Counted from the first letter of the stretch, positions 1 through 13,125 are shown. The stretch: DNA of 64,000 nt from Dermatemys mawii (GCA_007922305.1 ML677328.1:5974540-6038539); one strand, 5' to 3'. Translations and numbers: made by a program. The notes: generated from the sequence alone by a model not told the origin.

Positions 1-1683
1 CTGTTTTCTTACTGACAGAAGTAACCCTGCACTATTTAGCAAAAACAGTGCACACAGGCAGTGATCATTACCATAGCATGGTGGTAGTGCTGGTAGTGCA
101 ACAGGACTTTGGAACAGAAGTGAGGTTTCAGAATCACAGAGGGACCGCTGAAATTCTAAATTCAACTCTGCTGATTAGTAGAAACAATTATTGTTAATGA
201 TGGTAATTCCCTCATCAGAATTCTCCTCATTCTTTCTCTACCATGCTCAGAGGAAAGTGATGCCAATTTGCATTAGGAGAAGTTAGTCTGTCATGGTTAA
301 ATAGCAAAGCAGTTGTCATTCACTGTCGATGACTGATTTCTCAGGAGATCATGCTTAACGTGTAACATCCCTATCGAACTAGATCTTGCACCTAATCAGA
401 ATTTCAAAAATATGTCCACAAACAACAGAAGGAATGATTAACATAGTCGATTACACACACACAGAAACACACACACATTTTTCAGTAGGTTTTTTTTTCT
501 TTCCCCTTTAAGATCTCCAAAAGCCCAAAGAAGTGATTGAGTCTGGCGAACGAATATCTCTGACAGCCATGATATTAATCAGTTGACTTTCCTCAAGAAC
601 TTATCAACTTTTGTTGCTTCTTAGCATCCTACCAACCTACTCTTGTGCCTTGACAAGTGTATTTATAACAGCGCATGTCATATCACAGATGTTCTCGGAT
701 AGTGGGGACTTCATTATCTTCTCTGGGAGCTGAGCTTGCTCATGAGTGGCAGTTAGTATGTGTGCAGTGTTACACACAGCTCTGCACCTCTCAGCATCTT
801 AACCACTAGTTCATCTCTTCTGTCAAAAAAACCAGAAAGCCTGATTACGTGGAGGGGAGACAAACAGTGTGAGTTAGCATGGTGAGTAGAAAGGGGGTGC
901 TCGTCTCTGTCACAAACATTATGGAAGAAGCATTAGCCTTTTTAATTGTTTTTTTCTTAAATCAGATTAAATTTATCCTCCTTCCACTGAACTGCTTTAA
1001 AGGCTAATATGCCCTGGTTCCCATGTACACTTCATAGTGCAGCATATGCCAAGAAGCTGATCTCTGAAAAGATTCTCCATGAGCTGACCATATAATAATT
1101 GCTCTTTTTCATACTGTCTAACAGACAGTTCACTTTGTTAGGTAGTAAAGATTCATGGCTGCAAGCTAATTGGCTGTGAAATCTTATTTATACCATGGTT
1201 GGGGCAGACACCAATTAACACTTGGCAGGCTCAGGAGTCATACCCTGTCTGACATTCAAAAGAACTATTCTTAATGTTTCTCCCCCGACTCCACCTTCTC
1301 ACTTTTGAAGTCAGAAGGGAGATCAAACACCCATATTGGAGAGCAGCCTAATGCAGCTTCTTTGTAGACTCTTTCCAACACTATTAAAAGAACAAAGACG
1401 AACACTAATGAATAGGAATACCTTAATGTGACACTTTATTACTGGCACTTGCTGAAGCTGGTATGATAAATTAAAAAAAATGGAAAGATGAAAGGTAACT
1501 TGGTGGCTTGAAGGATTACATGATTATTTTAATTTAGAGATGAATGTGTTCTTTGTTTAAGACTTCATTTATTTGTTTAGAGAACTTTCTGATATGATGA
1601 TATAGTTAACCGAGAAAGAAGGGACTTCAGGAAGGCAGGCAATCAGCTGTTAGGCTCTCTCACATTATAGAAAGAATGTTTTG

Positions 1684-1860
1684 ATTCCTGATATCCCAAG
1701 TCTGTCTGGGTAATGTAAACACAAGAGCTATTAGCAATGTTTCCAGATTCGATGAGGCAGACAAGAGTACCTCAAATTATTCCTCATTATGGGGACTGCT
1801 TTTGTGCCCTAGAGACAAATTACCATGCTGTCCAATAGAGACCAATTGGTGACCCACATT
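1684..1860. repeat. Dispersed repeat, copy 1 (family not recognised)
   Basis: About 165 bp similar in direct orientation to 4898-5066. Shared landmarks in the same order are TGTAAACACAA, TATTAGCAAT, GATGAGGCAGAC, CCTAGAGACA and a C-rich/ATAGAG block. Family unknown to me; possibly an old DNA transposon or LTR fragment. Confidence 0.6.
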
Positions 1861-4512
1861 TTCTTGCATTTTTCCAGCTTTTGAAATGGTGAATAGTTTA
1901 AAAAAATTCTATGTTGCAGGTAACATAATTCACATTGATATTACTATCTAACCCTGTCATTTAATTATTTTACTTTTACTTTTTTCTCTTTGTTTTAACT
2001 TGTATTATGAAGTGCTGGAAACAACCCACTGTTAGGAGGATAGAGAATATATCCCTGTCAATGCAAAGAGGATTTAGACATGTAATTCCTAGCATGGTAG
2101 ATGGCAGTTAACCACATCAAGCCCCTATGGATCAATGGCAGGACAGATCTTTTTGTTTTCAGTAGGTTGAGCCGTGTCAGAGTTTCTATCCCAGCTCCTC
2201 GCCCCCTTCCCCAGAGAGGAAGAAAGACTAAGACGGAGATGAGGGAGCAAAGCTTTTAAAGCAGCACTTACCAGTGCTTCAGCTCCACTAAGGCATCATG
2301 TGCATTAGAGTAGATTGAAACTATAGACACTTAAAAAGCCCAAGATCCAAATACAAGGGTGTGTGTTACAACACAATGCTCTGAAGGTCTGAGGTCAAAC
2401 CAAAATTCAGCCTACTTGCTCACTGGGGACCGGGAAAGGCAACTGATGATTTCTTCAGTCACTATGGAAATCAAATCAACTTCTCTGTGGCTGTATACCC
2501 TGACCACCAACTAAGAACAGCAGTAGTGCCAGCTGCGCTCTGGCAGGTTGCAGAAGAAGAACTGACACAGTAGGGAAAATGAGCAGCAAAATGGCAAAAA
2601 TAACACAAAAAAACAACAGCTCTGACTCTTTCTAGGTTTCCAAAGCATTGCAGTGCCTCCAAAGTAATCCTTAATTGTGTGCATTAGGGCTTCAGTAAAG
2701 ATAGGAAACAAGTCCACATGGAGAACGTCAAATTTTAAAATCAAACTCACACCAAACCTTTCTAGAGTTCTACAATGTCTGGGTAAGAGTTGGTTGTTTC
2801 CTTTCTGTGCCCCAGGCAAGCAGTGGAAATGCTAAAATACCATAAGCAAGATTTTTGTGAGATTTCTGCACATAAATAAAGGGGGAAAATTCATTCCTGC
2901 TGTCACTCCATTGAAATCATCCGAGAGAGGAATGAGAAAAGAAGCTGCAAAATCCATTCCTCTGTATTTGTGCCACATTATATCGTGCCTTTCCTCAGCT
3001 GAGACACTGGGTTATACTGAGATAAAAGATGATCAGATAAAGAGCATCTGAAGTGTTGGATGCTTATTTAAACAAATAAGGCTTTTTGAGATTTTCATTT
3101 GAGCATCACTAGGTATTAGGGGCCTGATTTTCAGAGATGCTAAGAACCCTGAATTCCAGTCAAAGTCAATGAGATCTGCAGGCGTGCAGCAGTTCTGAAG
3201 ATCAGACAGTTCCAGTCCTCTGGATTCCATCTGAAGCGTCAGCATTAATTCCGCCTCCTCTTGGCATGTGGACTCTTTCAGGCGTCTCTGAAAAGCCAAG
3301 AAAGGAACACATTCTTGATAGGGGCACATACTGGGATTCTCCCAAGGTAATGCAGCAGAATTAATAGCAATTAATCCCTTTGCTCATTTAATTTGTTCTT
3401 TGAAAGATGCCAGTATCATATTGTAAGTGAGAAATAGACTCAGAGACAAGCAGCCCCATCAAATTATCTCCTTGCAATAGGTTATAGATCAAAACGTCAA
3501 TGAGATGTAAGATTAGTTAATATGCCATAAGCAGCTAAATGAAGTTTTGCATTGAAATGTGTGATTTGCTGCACCTTCAACAAGGAGATAATTGCTTTTC
3601 TAATTATAATTGGGCATAGCATACAAACTTGGTGACCCAGCTGAGCTTAAAAACTGGCATTATATTTAATCTATCTTTGCATGTTTAATTAGGAAGGGGA
3701 GGAAAAAACCATGAAGGAGTCAAGTGGCAAATGGAGGAGTTGTTTTGCCGAGTCAAAATGAGTGTGGCTTAGACCATTCAGCTGGTTTTGCCTGAGCAAA
3801 AAGCTGGTGGCAACTAGGGACTTCTCCAAATAGACAGCATCAGGTGGCTGCTCCATCTAATTGATTATTAATATGACTGCTGTTTGCTTTGTTTCATGAG
3901 AGGGCTTATGTTTTGCTGCTGTTATTCCTTAATTGGAATTTCATGTGTATACATTTCCTTGCAAGCTCATTGTCATCCAAGCAGTGTTTTATATTCCCTG
4001 CAGGAAAATGAGCTTGTAGGGAGGAGAACAGAGGAGTGGATGGCCATGAATGCGGATCAGCTGGGAAAGGCATCGTCATTTGTGGCCCCTTGTGATACAT
4101 GATGGAACTACCTGTGGGTCAGGTATCCATAGGAGAAAGGCTGGAAGGGGCCAAGTTGATTTGTGGCATGTAAGGAGTCACCTCTCTCCCTCTTCCTTCA
4201 CTTACCAAATGCCAACATGGACTATTTTCAAATTCCCTAGCTCCCACTTTCAGTTGTGCTAATAGGTGATAAGGGCTTAGACAGCTTCTTTTCTTGCCCG
4301 TCATAGCAGGGCAAGAATTCACTCCAGAGGCTAAAGTCCTTCCTCATTTAAACGAGTGAAAATCCACTGGCAGCCAGTGGGAATGTGTTGGTGTAAGTGT
4401 GGGAAGAATTTGTCCCTAGCTTTAAAAAGTGTTATCATCCCGTGAATGCTCCACAGCCACAACAGGGCATGTGCTGCTGGTCTGAAGAAACACCCAGGCC
4501 TCTCGCCTCTCT

Positions 4513-4717
4513 GGGTGTGTCTACGTGCAGCTGGGAGCAAGCCTCCCAACATAAACAGACAGGTTCATACTAGCGGGGATTGAGCTAGTGTGCTCTAGGC
4601 TTGAGAGCTGAAGCCGGAATGTCAACCCTGCTATTTTTAACGTGCTAGCCCAAGTCCCCCCAGCACGAGTCTGTCTACCCAGGCTGGGAGGGTCGCAGCT
4701 GCAATGTAGACATACCC
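4513..4717. mobile_element. MITE with terminal inverted repeats
   Basis: A 205-bp element with ends GGGTGTGTCTACGTGCAG and (reverse complement of the right end) GGGTATGTCTACATTGCA. It is flanked by TCT on both sides, consistent with a 3-bp target duplication. The interior is rich in CTAGC and GAGCTAG words. The ends match a MITE family I know as abundant in turtle genomes. Non-coding. Confidence 0.75.
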
Positions 4718-4897
4718 TCTGTGACTACTGTGATGAGCATCTTTTTTAAAAGAAGCACTGACATGCATGCCACCATGCATTCCTCTCTCATTACCCTGCT
4801 CTGTGCTGCCCAGGATGTCTCTGGGACTCAAAGTACAGCTGCCTGGCACCACTTCATGGCCTCCCGTTGATAACAGCAGGTTTTTATGTATGTTTTT

Positions 4898-5066
4898 AGA
4901 AGATTTATAACAAAGGAGACTGTAAACACAACAGTTATTAGCAATTTTCCAAATGCACTGATGAGGCAGACTTGATTCAAACTGCTCTTCATCACAGGGG
5001 CTGGTCGCATACCCTAGAGACAGATCACCCTGCTTCCCCATAAGAGTGATTCATCAGTTCCTGCTT
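4898..5066. repeat. Dispersed repeat, copy 2 (family not recognised)
   Basis: Second copy of the element at 1684-1860, with the same landmark order (TGTAAACACAA, TATTAGCAAT, GATGAGGCAGAC, CCTAGAGACA). Same strand, about 3.2 kb apart. Confidence 0.6.
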
Positions 5067-5376
5067 TTGGCACAATGACCAGACCCCCTGATCCCTGCAG
5101 GATATCGTTCTCTTAGTCTCTGAAGTATGTGAGTTGATTACCATTAATGTAGCTTGCACAACTGAAACTTTCGGTAGCATTCACAAAGTTATGTAGCCAC
5201 GGTATGTTACATGATTTCTTCCTGGGCAGTACGTTCTCCAGGTTGAGTGCTCAAAGTGGGTGGTGTGAGCGCTAACATCATCATGTTCTAACATCAAAGG
5301 TCTCAAGCTTTGGTCAATGGATCCCTTGCTAACAGTCTGTGGCTCCTCCTCCTCTCTTGCCAGCTGTTTGAGTTGT

Positions 5377-6130
5377 CTAGGGTTGCCAACTTTCTAATTG
5401 CAGAAAACCAAACACCTTGCCCCACCCATGTCCCACCCCTTCTCCAAAGCCCCCGCCACCACTTATTCCATCTCCCCTCCCTCCATTGTTCGCTCTCCTC
5501 CACCCTCGCTCACTTGCTCATTTTTGCCGGGGTAGGGAGTTGGAGTGTGTTAGGGGGTGAGGGCTCCAGCTGGGGCCAGGGCTCCAGCTGGGGCCAGGGC
5601 TTTCAGATGCAGGAGGGGGCATCAGGCTGGGGCAGAGGGTTGGCGTACAGGAGGGGGTGAGGGCTCTAGCTGGGGGATGCGGGCTCTGGAGTGGGGCCGA
5701 GGATGAGGGGTTTGGAGTGCAGGCGGGGACTCAGCAGTGGGACAGGGGTTGTGATGTGGGAGGAGGTGTGGGCTCCCGGCGGCGCTGAGCTCAGACGATC
5801 CCAGCATTTCATGGGACAGAGGAAGTCCACGTAGCTTCCAGGAAGTGTCAGCATGTCCCTCCAGCTCCTAGGTGGAGGCGTGGCCATGGGGCTCTACATG
5901 CTGTCCTGCCCGCAGGTGCTGCCCCACATCTCCCATTTGGCCACGGTTCCAGGTCAATGGGAGCTGCAGAGCCAGCAGTCAGGGTGACGCCTACGGGTCG
6001 GGGCAGTGCACGGAGCCCCATGGCCGCCACTCCACCTAGGAGCTGGAGGGACATGCTGTGCTTCTGGGAGCCACACAGAGCCAGGCAGGGAGCCTGTTCC
6101 AGTCGAAAACCAGGTGCCTGGCAACCCTAG
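5377..6130. mobile_element. Non-autonomous DNA transposon with CTAGGGTTGCCA ends
   Basis: A 754-bp GC-rich element. Left end CTAGGGTTGCCA (5377-5388) and right end TGGCAACCCTAG (6119-6130) are perfect 12-bp inverted repeats. The interior has a C-rich left part and a G-rich right part with an in-tandem repeat of CTCCAGCTGGGGCCAGGG at about 5565-5602. No convincing target duplication was found. No transposase. Open frames inside come from GC richness. Confidence 0.75.
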
Positions 6131-6497
6131 TCCATCCAGCCCTTTTTTAATCTTAAAAAAAAAATGTGGATGAATTTAAAAGTAGGAGGAAACAAGGAAA
6201 GAGAGTCCATATACCTGCAGTTACGGGTGGGAGGGAGCAGTAGTAATACAGTGGGAAGCAAGAGAATAAGTGCCATCCTTGGAGATCAGAACTACCACCA
6301 ATGATGATGAAAGACGTCTCATAGCTCTGGAGAATGAAGTCCTCTATCAAGCTATAGCATGAACTGGAGCAGAGCAAACTTTCTCCATGCTGTCTTGACA
6401 ATCAGCCTCAAGCCAATTCCAGAGAACCCTTCTATGGGCCAGAGGATAGTCCAGTCTTCATGTTTTGTGATGACTGACCTTTATCCTGAAGGTGGCA

Positions 6498-6543
6498 GCA
6501 CCGTGTCTAATAGCAGTTGTGCACCGTGTCTAATAGCAGTTGT
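6498..6543. repeat. Tandem duplication, 23 bp x 2
   Basis: Two adjacent exact copies of a 23-bp unit beginning GCACCGTGTCTAATAGCAG. Looks like a recent slippage or duplication event inside an intron. Confidence 0.85.
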
Positions 6544-8272
6544 GCACACCCTTCTCCATTAGGAACTGGAATGAAACAACTAATTAGGTTAACACAGGCC
6601 CTCCTGCAGCCACCACAGGTCATGAACTGAATAAAGTCAGAGTGACGACCAGTATTACGAACTGACCAGTCAACCACACACCTCATTTGGAAACGGAAGT
6701 ACGCCATCAGGCAGCAGCAAAGACCCCCAAAAAGCACAAAGTACAATACTGTGTTAGATGTAAACTACTAAAAAAATAAAAGGAAAGCAGCAATTTTCTT
6801 CTGCTTAGTAAAGTTTCAGAACTGCATTAAGTCAATGTTCAGTTGTAAACTTTTAAAAGATCATAACGTTTTGTTCAGTTACGAACATTCCAGAGTTATG
6901 AACAATCTCCATTCCCGAGGTGTTCGTAACTCTGAGGAATGAACTGTATCCATAAACCTAACAGTGAAGTTTTCCATATTCTGATCCATCTAGTCCATCT
7001 TCAGCTGTGAGGCTTTTTTAATAAAAATTCACCTCCATGTAGTACTTAAAGCAAAGTTGTAACATTCTCAAAAACAGCTAGAATTTATATTGCTCCTACA
7101 GCACACTCTGTATAGATTTAAGTATTCAAGCAATGAGCTGGACATATGTGCAATTAAGGAAGTGTTTCCACAGCAGGAAAACAAATCCCCCTTATTGGCA
7201 ATAGAAGCAGAAATAACGACAACTGAATAAAATGCCTCTGTGGTTTGCGCTCACTGTCTTATTCCCAGTATGTGTTTTGCAGTCACTCACAGCTGTAATT
7301 TCAGCCTCTTTGGAGACCACCTTTAAAAAAAAAGTGTCGAAATCCATTTCCTGTCACTAGCATGCAAAGAATACAGCATCCTGTTTAGCGGGCAGTTTGT
7401 AGGATGAAAGCGTGCATTTGAAACCAAATCCAAACATCAAATAACAGTAGTCTTCAAAGAGGCATTCAACTCTCAAGATAACTAGAATATTTGTTAGTTC
7501 AGTGACCCTCTCAGAAATCTCAGAGGGTCCAAGTTTCTCACTTGGATGTCTCATGCTCTGAACAGACTGGTAGTTTGTTTCGCCAGTGGATATATATCTT
7601 TTGTTTTAATCAACAGACATGCACTTATGATTAATGTCTTTATAGTACAAGCCAAGTATCTCTATGGTCTGATTGTTGTTATAACCCATGCATACCCTAC
7701 TTTCCCAGACCAAAGGTTCTGGTAAGAGTGTGTAGAGCTGTGATTAAAATATGAGTGTTGGAAGAAATACAAGTTCAGTAGAGATATTGTTCAGAAGAGC
7801 AGTATCATTTTATTCTGTCAATATGACTGCATAATAATACTTGCAAGAAACACTAGCAAGAATAATAACACAAGCCCAAATACTAGCAAGAAATTGCATG
7901 GCTAAGGCAGAAGGATGGAAAATGTTCAGTAGTTCCTGTTAGGTGCTGAGCAGCCAGCAATCCAGTGTGCCAAATCCTCTGGTTCTGACTCTGTTTTCAG
8001 TTGAGCAAATCTGTTGTTGAAGTCAGGAGGCCAAATCTTGGGAGTCCTTGAATTTTGTTCCTGGAAATCAATGAGTTTTGCTTAAGAACTAAATTAATAA
8101 CATCAAGATTTGGGCTAATATCTTCAGTGACATTTGTGAGTGCTAAGCACCTGACACGATCAGACCCAGTGCAGACTTAAAAAATAAAATAAAATGCTGT
8201 TTCTGCTGCCACAATTACAAGGGAAAGAATTGGGAGGAACAATCTTGCATTAGCAAGGGCAGAGAATCTAGA

Positions 8273-8926
8273 TCGGGGCGGGCAGACATTTTGGCCCCGA
8301 GGGCCACATTGGTGTTCAAAATTGTGCGGAGGGTCTGGTAGGGAAGGCTGTGCTTCCCCAAACAGCCTGGCCCTACCTCCTATCCAACCCCCACCCACTT
8401 CCCACCCCCTGACTTCCCCCCTTAGAGCCCCCAACCCTCCCCCACTCCTTGTCCCCTGACCACCTCCTCCAGAAGACCCCGCCACTCTAACTGCCCCCCA
8501 GGATCCCACTCCCATCTAAGCCCCCCTGCTGTTTGTCTCCTGACTGCACCCTCCTGAGATCCCTCACCCTAACCATCCTCTCTTGGGACCCCACCCCTTA
8601 TCTAAGCCCCCGCCCGGCTCTCTGTCCCCTGACTACCCTGACCTCTAGCCACACCCCTACTCCCTGACAGGCCCCCTGGGACTTCCATGCCCTATCCAAC
8701 GCCCCCTGTTCCCCATCTCCTGACCGCCCCCTGAGACTCTCTGCCCCTTATCCAACCCCCCACCCCAGCCCCGGGCCCCTTACCATTCCGCTGCTCAGAA
8801 CAGTGTGTCTGGCCCGGAGTCAGACGCGCTGTCACGCAGCCTTGCCCCCCAGAGCGCTGCTCGCATGGCACACTGAGGCTGCGGGGGAGGGGCCGGAGCT
8901 CAGGGGTTGTAGTTTGCCTACCCCTT
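8273..8926. mobile_element. hAT-type non-autonomous element (C-rich strand)
   Basis: About 654 bp. The left end CGGGGCGGGCAGACATTTTG and the right end AGTTTGCCTACCCC match, with mutations, the ends of the better preserved copy at 12115-13083, but in the opposite orientation. The interior is C-rich with degenerate repeating modules (CCCCCTG-ACT-CCC words). Flanks share CTAGA, a probable decayed 8-bp target duplication. No transposase. Confidence 0.75.
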
Positions 8927-9989
8927 AACTAGATGACTGTATGGGCCTCTTATCTTCTGTCATTATGCTTCCACCTCTAACAATTTCTAAACCAGTCAGA
9001 AAACTTTGCCAAGGGGTTTCAGGCTCTAGATAGTGCTGGCAGCTTGGCATGGCTGAGTTTGTATTAGTAATTAGCTCCTGTAATAGCTTTTCCCATTTAT
9101 ATAATCACGTTTGATTAACGTAGTCTCTACTCTTGTAGTCTGCACTGAAATCTTGCACTACTTTGTATGCTCTCATTTCCATGTGGGTTGCATTATTTTA
9201 GTCTACTGTTCAAAACATCCTGATTAGAGCACCGAGATATAGCCACTGTGATTATTGTGGGTTTTTCTTGCTGATGGTCTCACATATCATGTTGGATGGC
9301 ATGTGGCAGATTCCCTCTGTTAATTAGAACAAATGTGCCAATTATGTTAATGTCTCTCCCGATACCAATCAGTGAATAATTAGAGACAACGCATCTGTCT
9401 CTCACTGGGGAGTCGAATGAGAAAGAATAAGCTGCAAGGTGCAGTTCTCTAAATGACTGTCACCTTCAGATTGTGTGTTTCCTCAGCCAGTCACTGTGGC
9501 AGCATGGTGTCATGACAGGTTTGGAAGCAACACAGTGCACACAGGTAAAACAGAATTGGTGTCAGTCATGTTGCTCATTGATCTGAAAATTAAATCCAAA
9601 GAACATAAGGAGTCATAGTCAAAATCAGGAGACCTTTGTGTGTTCTTTGTGCCACGGCACTTCTTTCAGCATTTCTTATTGTTATCTAACATTTTATATT
9701 ACTTTAGCACCTAGAGGCCTCAAGCATGCCAGGTTCTTGTTGTGCTACGCATAGTTAATGGCAGTACTTGCCCCAAGGAGCTTACATACTCAGGGTGAAT
9801 TGTTGTGGATTTCACAGTCTCCTTTCCTTTGTAAGGCTAATGTGGAAGAATATTGAGTTCTATATCCCTGAAATTTTCCATTGATATTATCGCCACATGG
9901 GAAAAATTCTACTGTTCATGATGGTGATGTCCCAAATTGAAGGATTTCTGGTTTGATGATAGAAAATTGAAGTCAAAGTTCTTTCATTG

Positions 9990-10020
9990 AGTGATTGATT
10001 GATTGACTGATTGATTGATT
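9990..10020. repeat. (GATT)n microsatellite
   Basis: About seven GATT units with one GACT interruption. Confidence 0.9.
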
Positions 10021-12114
10021 TCAGTGATACTTGCATTCATGCACATATGTTTATATATATTATTTTTATATGAGATTTTGGTTCACACATATATTTAGTT
10101 ACCAGTGGCCTAAATTTATTTATATATAAAAATACTCAAATGTTTATTATTAATAGTGCTAGAGACAGTCTCTAATTTACTGAATTTTTAAGAGACAGAA
10201 ACCTATTTAGAGTCCTTGTGACTACTGCCAGTAAATGTACTTCATCATCAGAGTTGCAAAACAAATACTCACTTTAGAAATGTGGTTCACCAGAATAAAA
10301 TTAGAGAAATTAAAGACTATCTGCATGCATTAGGTTAACGACCTACCTCCTTGAGGAAAGATGGATGGGATGACATGATTTACAGATCAAATAATCAATA
10401 AAACCTATATAATAACAGTATGAATAACTGCTGTCACCTATAAATTATACTGTCTCAACTCTGCTCTATTCTCTTACCTTGTATATTTGGTAGTTGCTCA
10501 ATTACTGCTTGCATGAGAAAATAAGTTGTGTTCTCATGAATTCTGTTTACCTCTGATGATAAACACACACACACGCATGCCTGATTTTCAGAGGTGCTGA
10601 ACACAGAAGTCAGTGGCAGCTGCTCAGAGACTCTGGAAAAATGAGGCCATTAGTAAGTAAAAATGTGTGGTAACCAAAACCTTATTTAAATGTTATAATA
10701 AGTTTTTAATTAGTTAACATTTGTGCATGGTGTTGAACAAGAAAATGCAAGATGTGCTAATTATTATTGGAATCATGTGCTTTTTGGCTTTCACGTTACT
10801 TGTTGCTGATTACTAAAATGTGTGTGTAAATATAGCTCATGCCGCCTGTCTAACCAGCCATCCTCTTATCATTTCCTTCAGTGATGATGATAATCTGGTG
10901 TTGGTAACATGATACTTCTCTTCCATTGACGTAATTCTGGTGTCACAAACAGTGGATTATAGCATACCATAATGAGTAAGACAGGAAGATTAGAAAGGAC
11001 ACTGTGTTTAGACACACACACAAGTTAGTCAGCAGTGATGCTGCAACAGGGACATGACAGCTGAGGCTTTTGATAAACTATATTTTTCAGACTTTGAGTG
11101 TAATAGAGACTAAGAAATCCTTTCTGCTTCACATATTACATAGAGCCAATTTTGTTGGAGCATTATGTGAAGAGGGTTTTTTCCTTTGAGGAATTTCAGG
11201 AAGAGCCAGAGGATGTATACAGAACTAGACAGAGAACCCTTTGGATTATTCCAGTATGGCACTCCTATTCTCATATGATTTTTATGTTTTGCAGCAATGA
11301 AAGGGGATTTATCTCTGACTGCTCTGATTTAGTTAAATCACAATTGTCTCATCAGAGGTCAAGACTGAACAGAGATATGTACAGTTTTGTGAGCAACTGT
11401 AAAACTTCCCTAAGTTTATTTATGTAATTAATTACTGTTTTAATATTGGGGGAGGGATGCTTTCACGACCAGGCATATTGATCTGCACATTAAAACCAAA
11501 ACTAATTTCTATTGAGTCCAGGCTATCATTTTGACCCCGTCCTGTTCCCACACAAATCAATGGGAATTTTGCCATTGACTTCAGTCAGAGAAGAAGCAGG
11601 TCCTCAATATACAGACCACAGAAAGAGGAGCAAGAAGTGATTCATTTCTTTAACATAGGGAGCGTTTTGTAGAATCTCAGCTTTGCAATCCTGTATTGGT
11701 ATCACAGAAATGCATATTATAAAAAAACAAAGAAACAGAAAGACCACACTTGTCTGTGTGGGATACAGAGGGTAAGCTGATATCTACAAGGAAGTTTGAA
11801 GAAGTGAGCTTGTTCCTCAATGTAGAATGAAGCCTTGACCTGTGGGTGATGCAGGAAACAAACATTGCCACTGACTGAATGGGAAGCTGTCCGTCTTGAT
11901 TATACCTGATTCATGTTAGGACTCAATTGGGCTGAAATTCACCCCCCTCTCCAGAAAAAATGAGGGAAAAACAATTTTAGGCTTCTTACCAAAGAAATGC
12001 AGATTATTGAGAAAATCTTAGATCTTCCGTGGAAAATAAAATGTGAATGTCGTTGTGACAGAATGGTTTCCAAAATGTTATGCCTCTCTCTGTCTTTTTT
12101 ACATATATATACAC

Positions 12115-13083
12115 CAGGGATGGGCAAACTATGGCCCGTGGGCTCCTCCTAACCAGCCCCTGAGCTCCGGCTGGGGAGGCTGCTCCGGCCCCTCCCCCAC
12201 TGTCTCCCTCCCCCGCAGCCTTAGTGTGCTGCGCGAGCAGCGCTCTGGGGGACAGGATTGTGCAACAGCCTGTCTGGTTCATCAGCCTGGCACCATGTCT
12301 GGCTCCGGACCAGCCAGGCTGTTCTGAGCGGCAGCATGATAAGGGAACTGGGGCGGGGCGAGGAGTTGGATAAGGGGCAGAGGGTCTTGGGGGGGCGGTC
12401 AGGGGACAGGGAACGGGGGAGTTGGATAGGGCATGGGAATCCCAGGGGGCCAGGGTGTGGCTAGGGGAAAGAGCACTCAGGGGACAGGGAGCAGGAGGAT
12501 TGAATGGGGCGTGGGGTCTTGGGGGATGACTAGGGACTTGGGGGTCTCTGGAGAGGGTGGTTAAGGGACAAGAAGCAAGGGGCTTAGATAGAGGGTGGGG
12601 TCTTGGGAGAAGTGGTTAGGGGCAGGGGTCTCTGGAGGGGATAGTCAGGGGACAAGGAGTGGGGGGGCTTAGATAGGGGTGGGGTCCCAGTGTGGGTGGT
12701 TAGGATGGGGGCTTACGGAAGGGGGCAGTCAGAGGACAAAGAGCAGGGGGGCTTAGATAGGGGTGGAGTCCTGGGGAGCAGTTAGAGTGGGGGGTCTCCG
12801 TAGGGGGCAGTTGGGAACAAAGAGCAGGGGTCTTAGATAGGGGTGGAGTCCTGGGGAGCAGTTAGAGTGGGTGGTCTCCGTAGGGGGCAGTCGGGGACAA
12901 GGAGCAGGGCTTGGATGTGTCGGGAGCTCTGAGGGGGACAATCAGGAGCAGGAAATGGTTGGGGGTCGGATAGGCGGCAGTGCCAGGCTGTTTGGGGAGG
13001 CACCGCCTTCCCTACCCGGCTGGCTCTCCACACAATTTTGAACCCCAGTGTGGCCTTCGGGCCAAAAAGTTTGCCCACCCCTG
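12115..13083. mobile_element. hAT-type non-autonomous element with 8-bp target duplication
   Basis: A 969-bp element with ends CAGGGATGGGCAAACT and (reverse complement) CAGGGGTGGGCAAACT. CAGGG...CCCTG ends are typical of hAT elements. Flanking octamers ATATACAC (12107-12114) and ATGTACAC (13084-13091) match at 7 of 8 positions, as expected for an 8-bp hAT target duplication. Most of the interior is a G-rich degenerate minisatellite of about 80-85 bp period, with CTTAGATAG at about 12583, 12668, 12752 and 12832. It has no transposase. It is an inverted copy of the element at 8273-8926. Confidence 0.85.
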
Positions 13084-13084
13084 A

Positions 13085-13125
13085 TGTACACACACACACA
13101 TTCTCTCTCTCTCTCTCTCTCTCTT
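13085..13125. repeat. (CA)n(TC)n microsatellite
   Basis: A CA run followed by a long CT run directly at the right edge of the hAT element; the CA run overlaps its target duplication. Confidence 0.9.

Noticed and set aside
8177..8515. Gly/Arg/Trp-rich minus-strand frame
   Set aside because: Lies largely in the C-rich interior of a hAT element; composition artefact. The same holds for frames at 5303-6054 and 12753-13202.
11152..11427. Plus-strand frame of 91 codons starting at TTG
   Set aside because: No UNC5C similarity (the missing half of Ig2 was expected hereabouts), no good splice sites, no domain.
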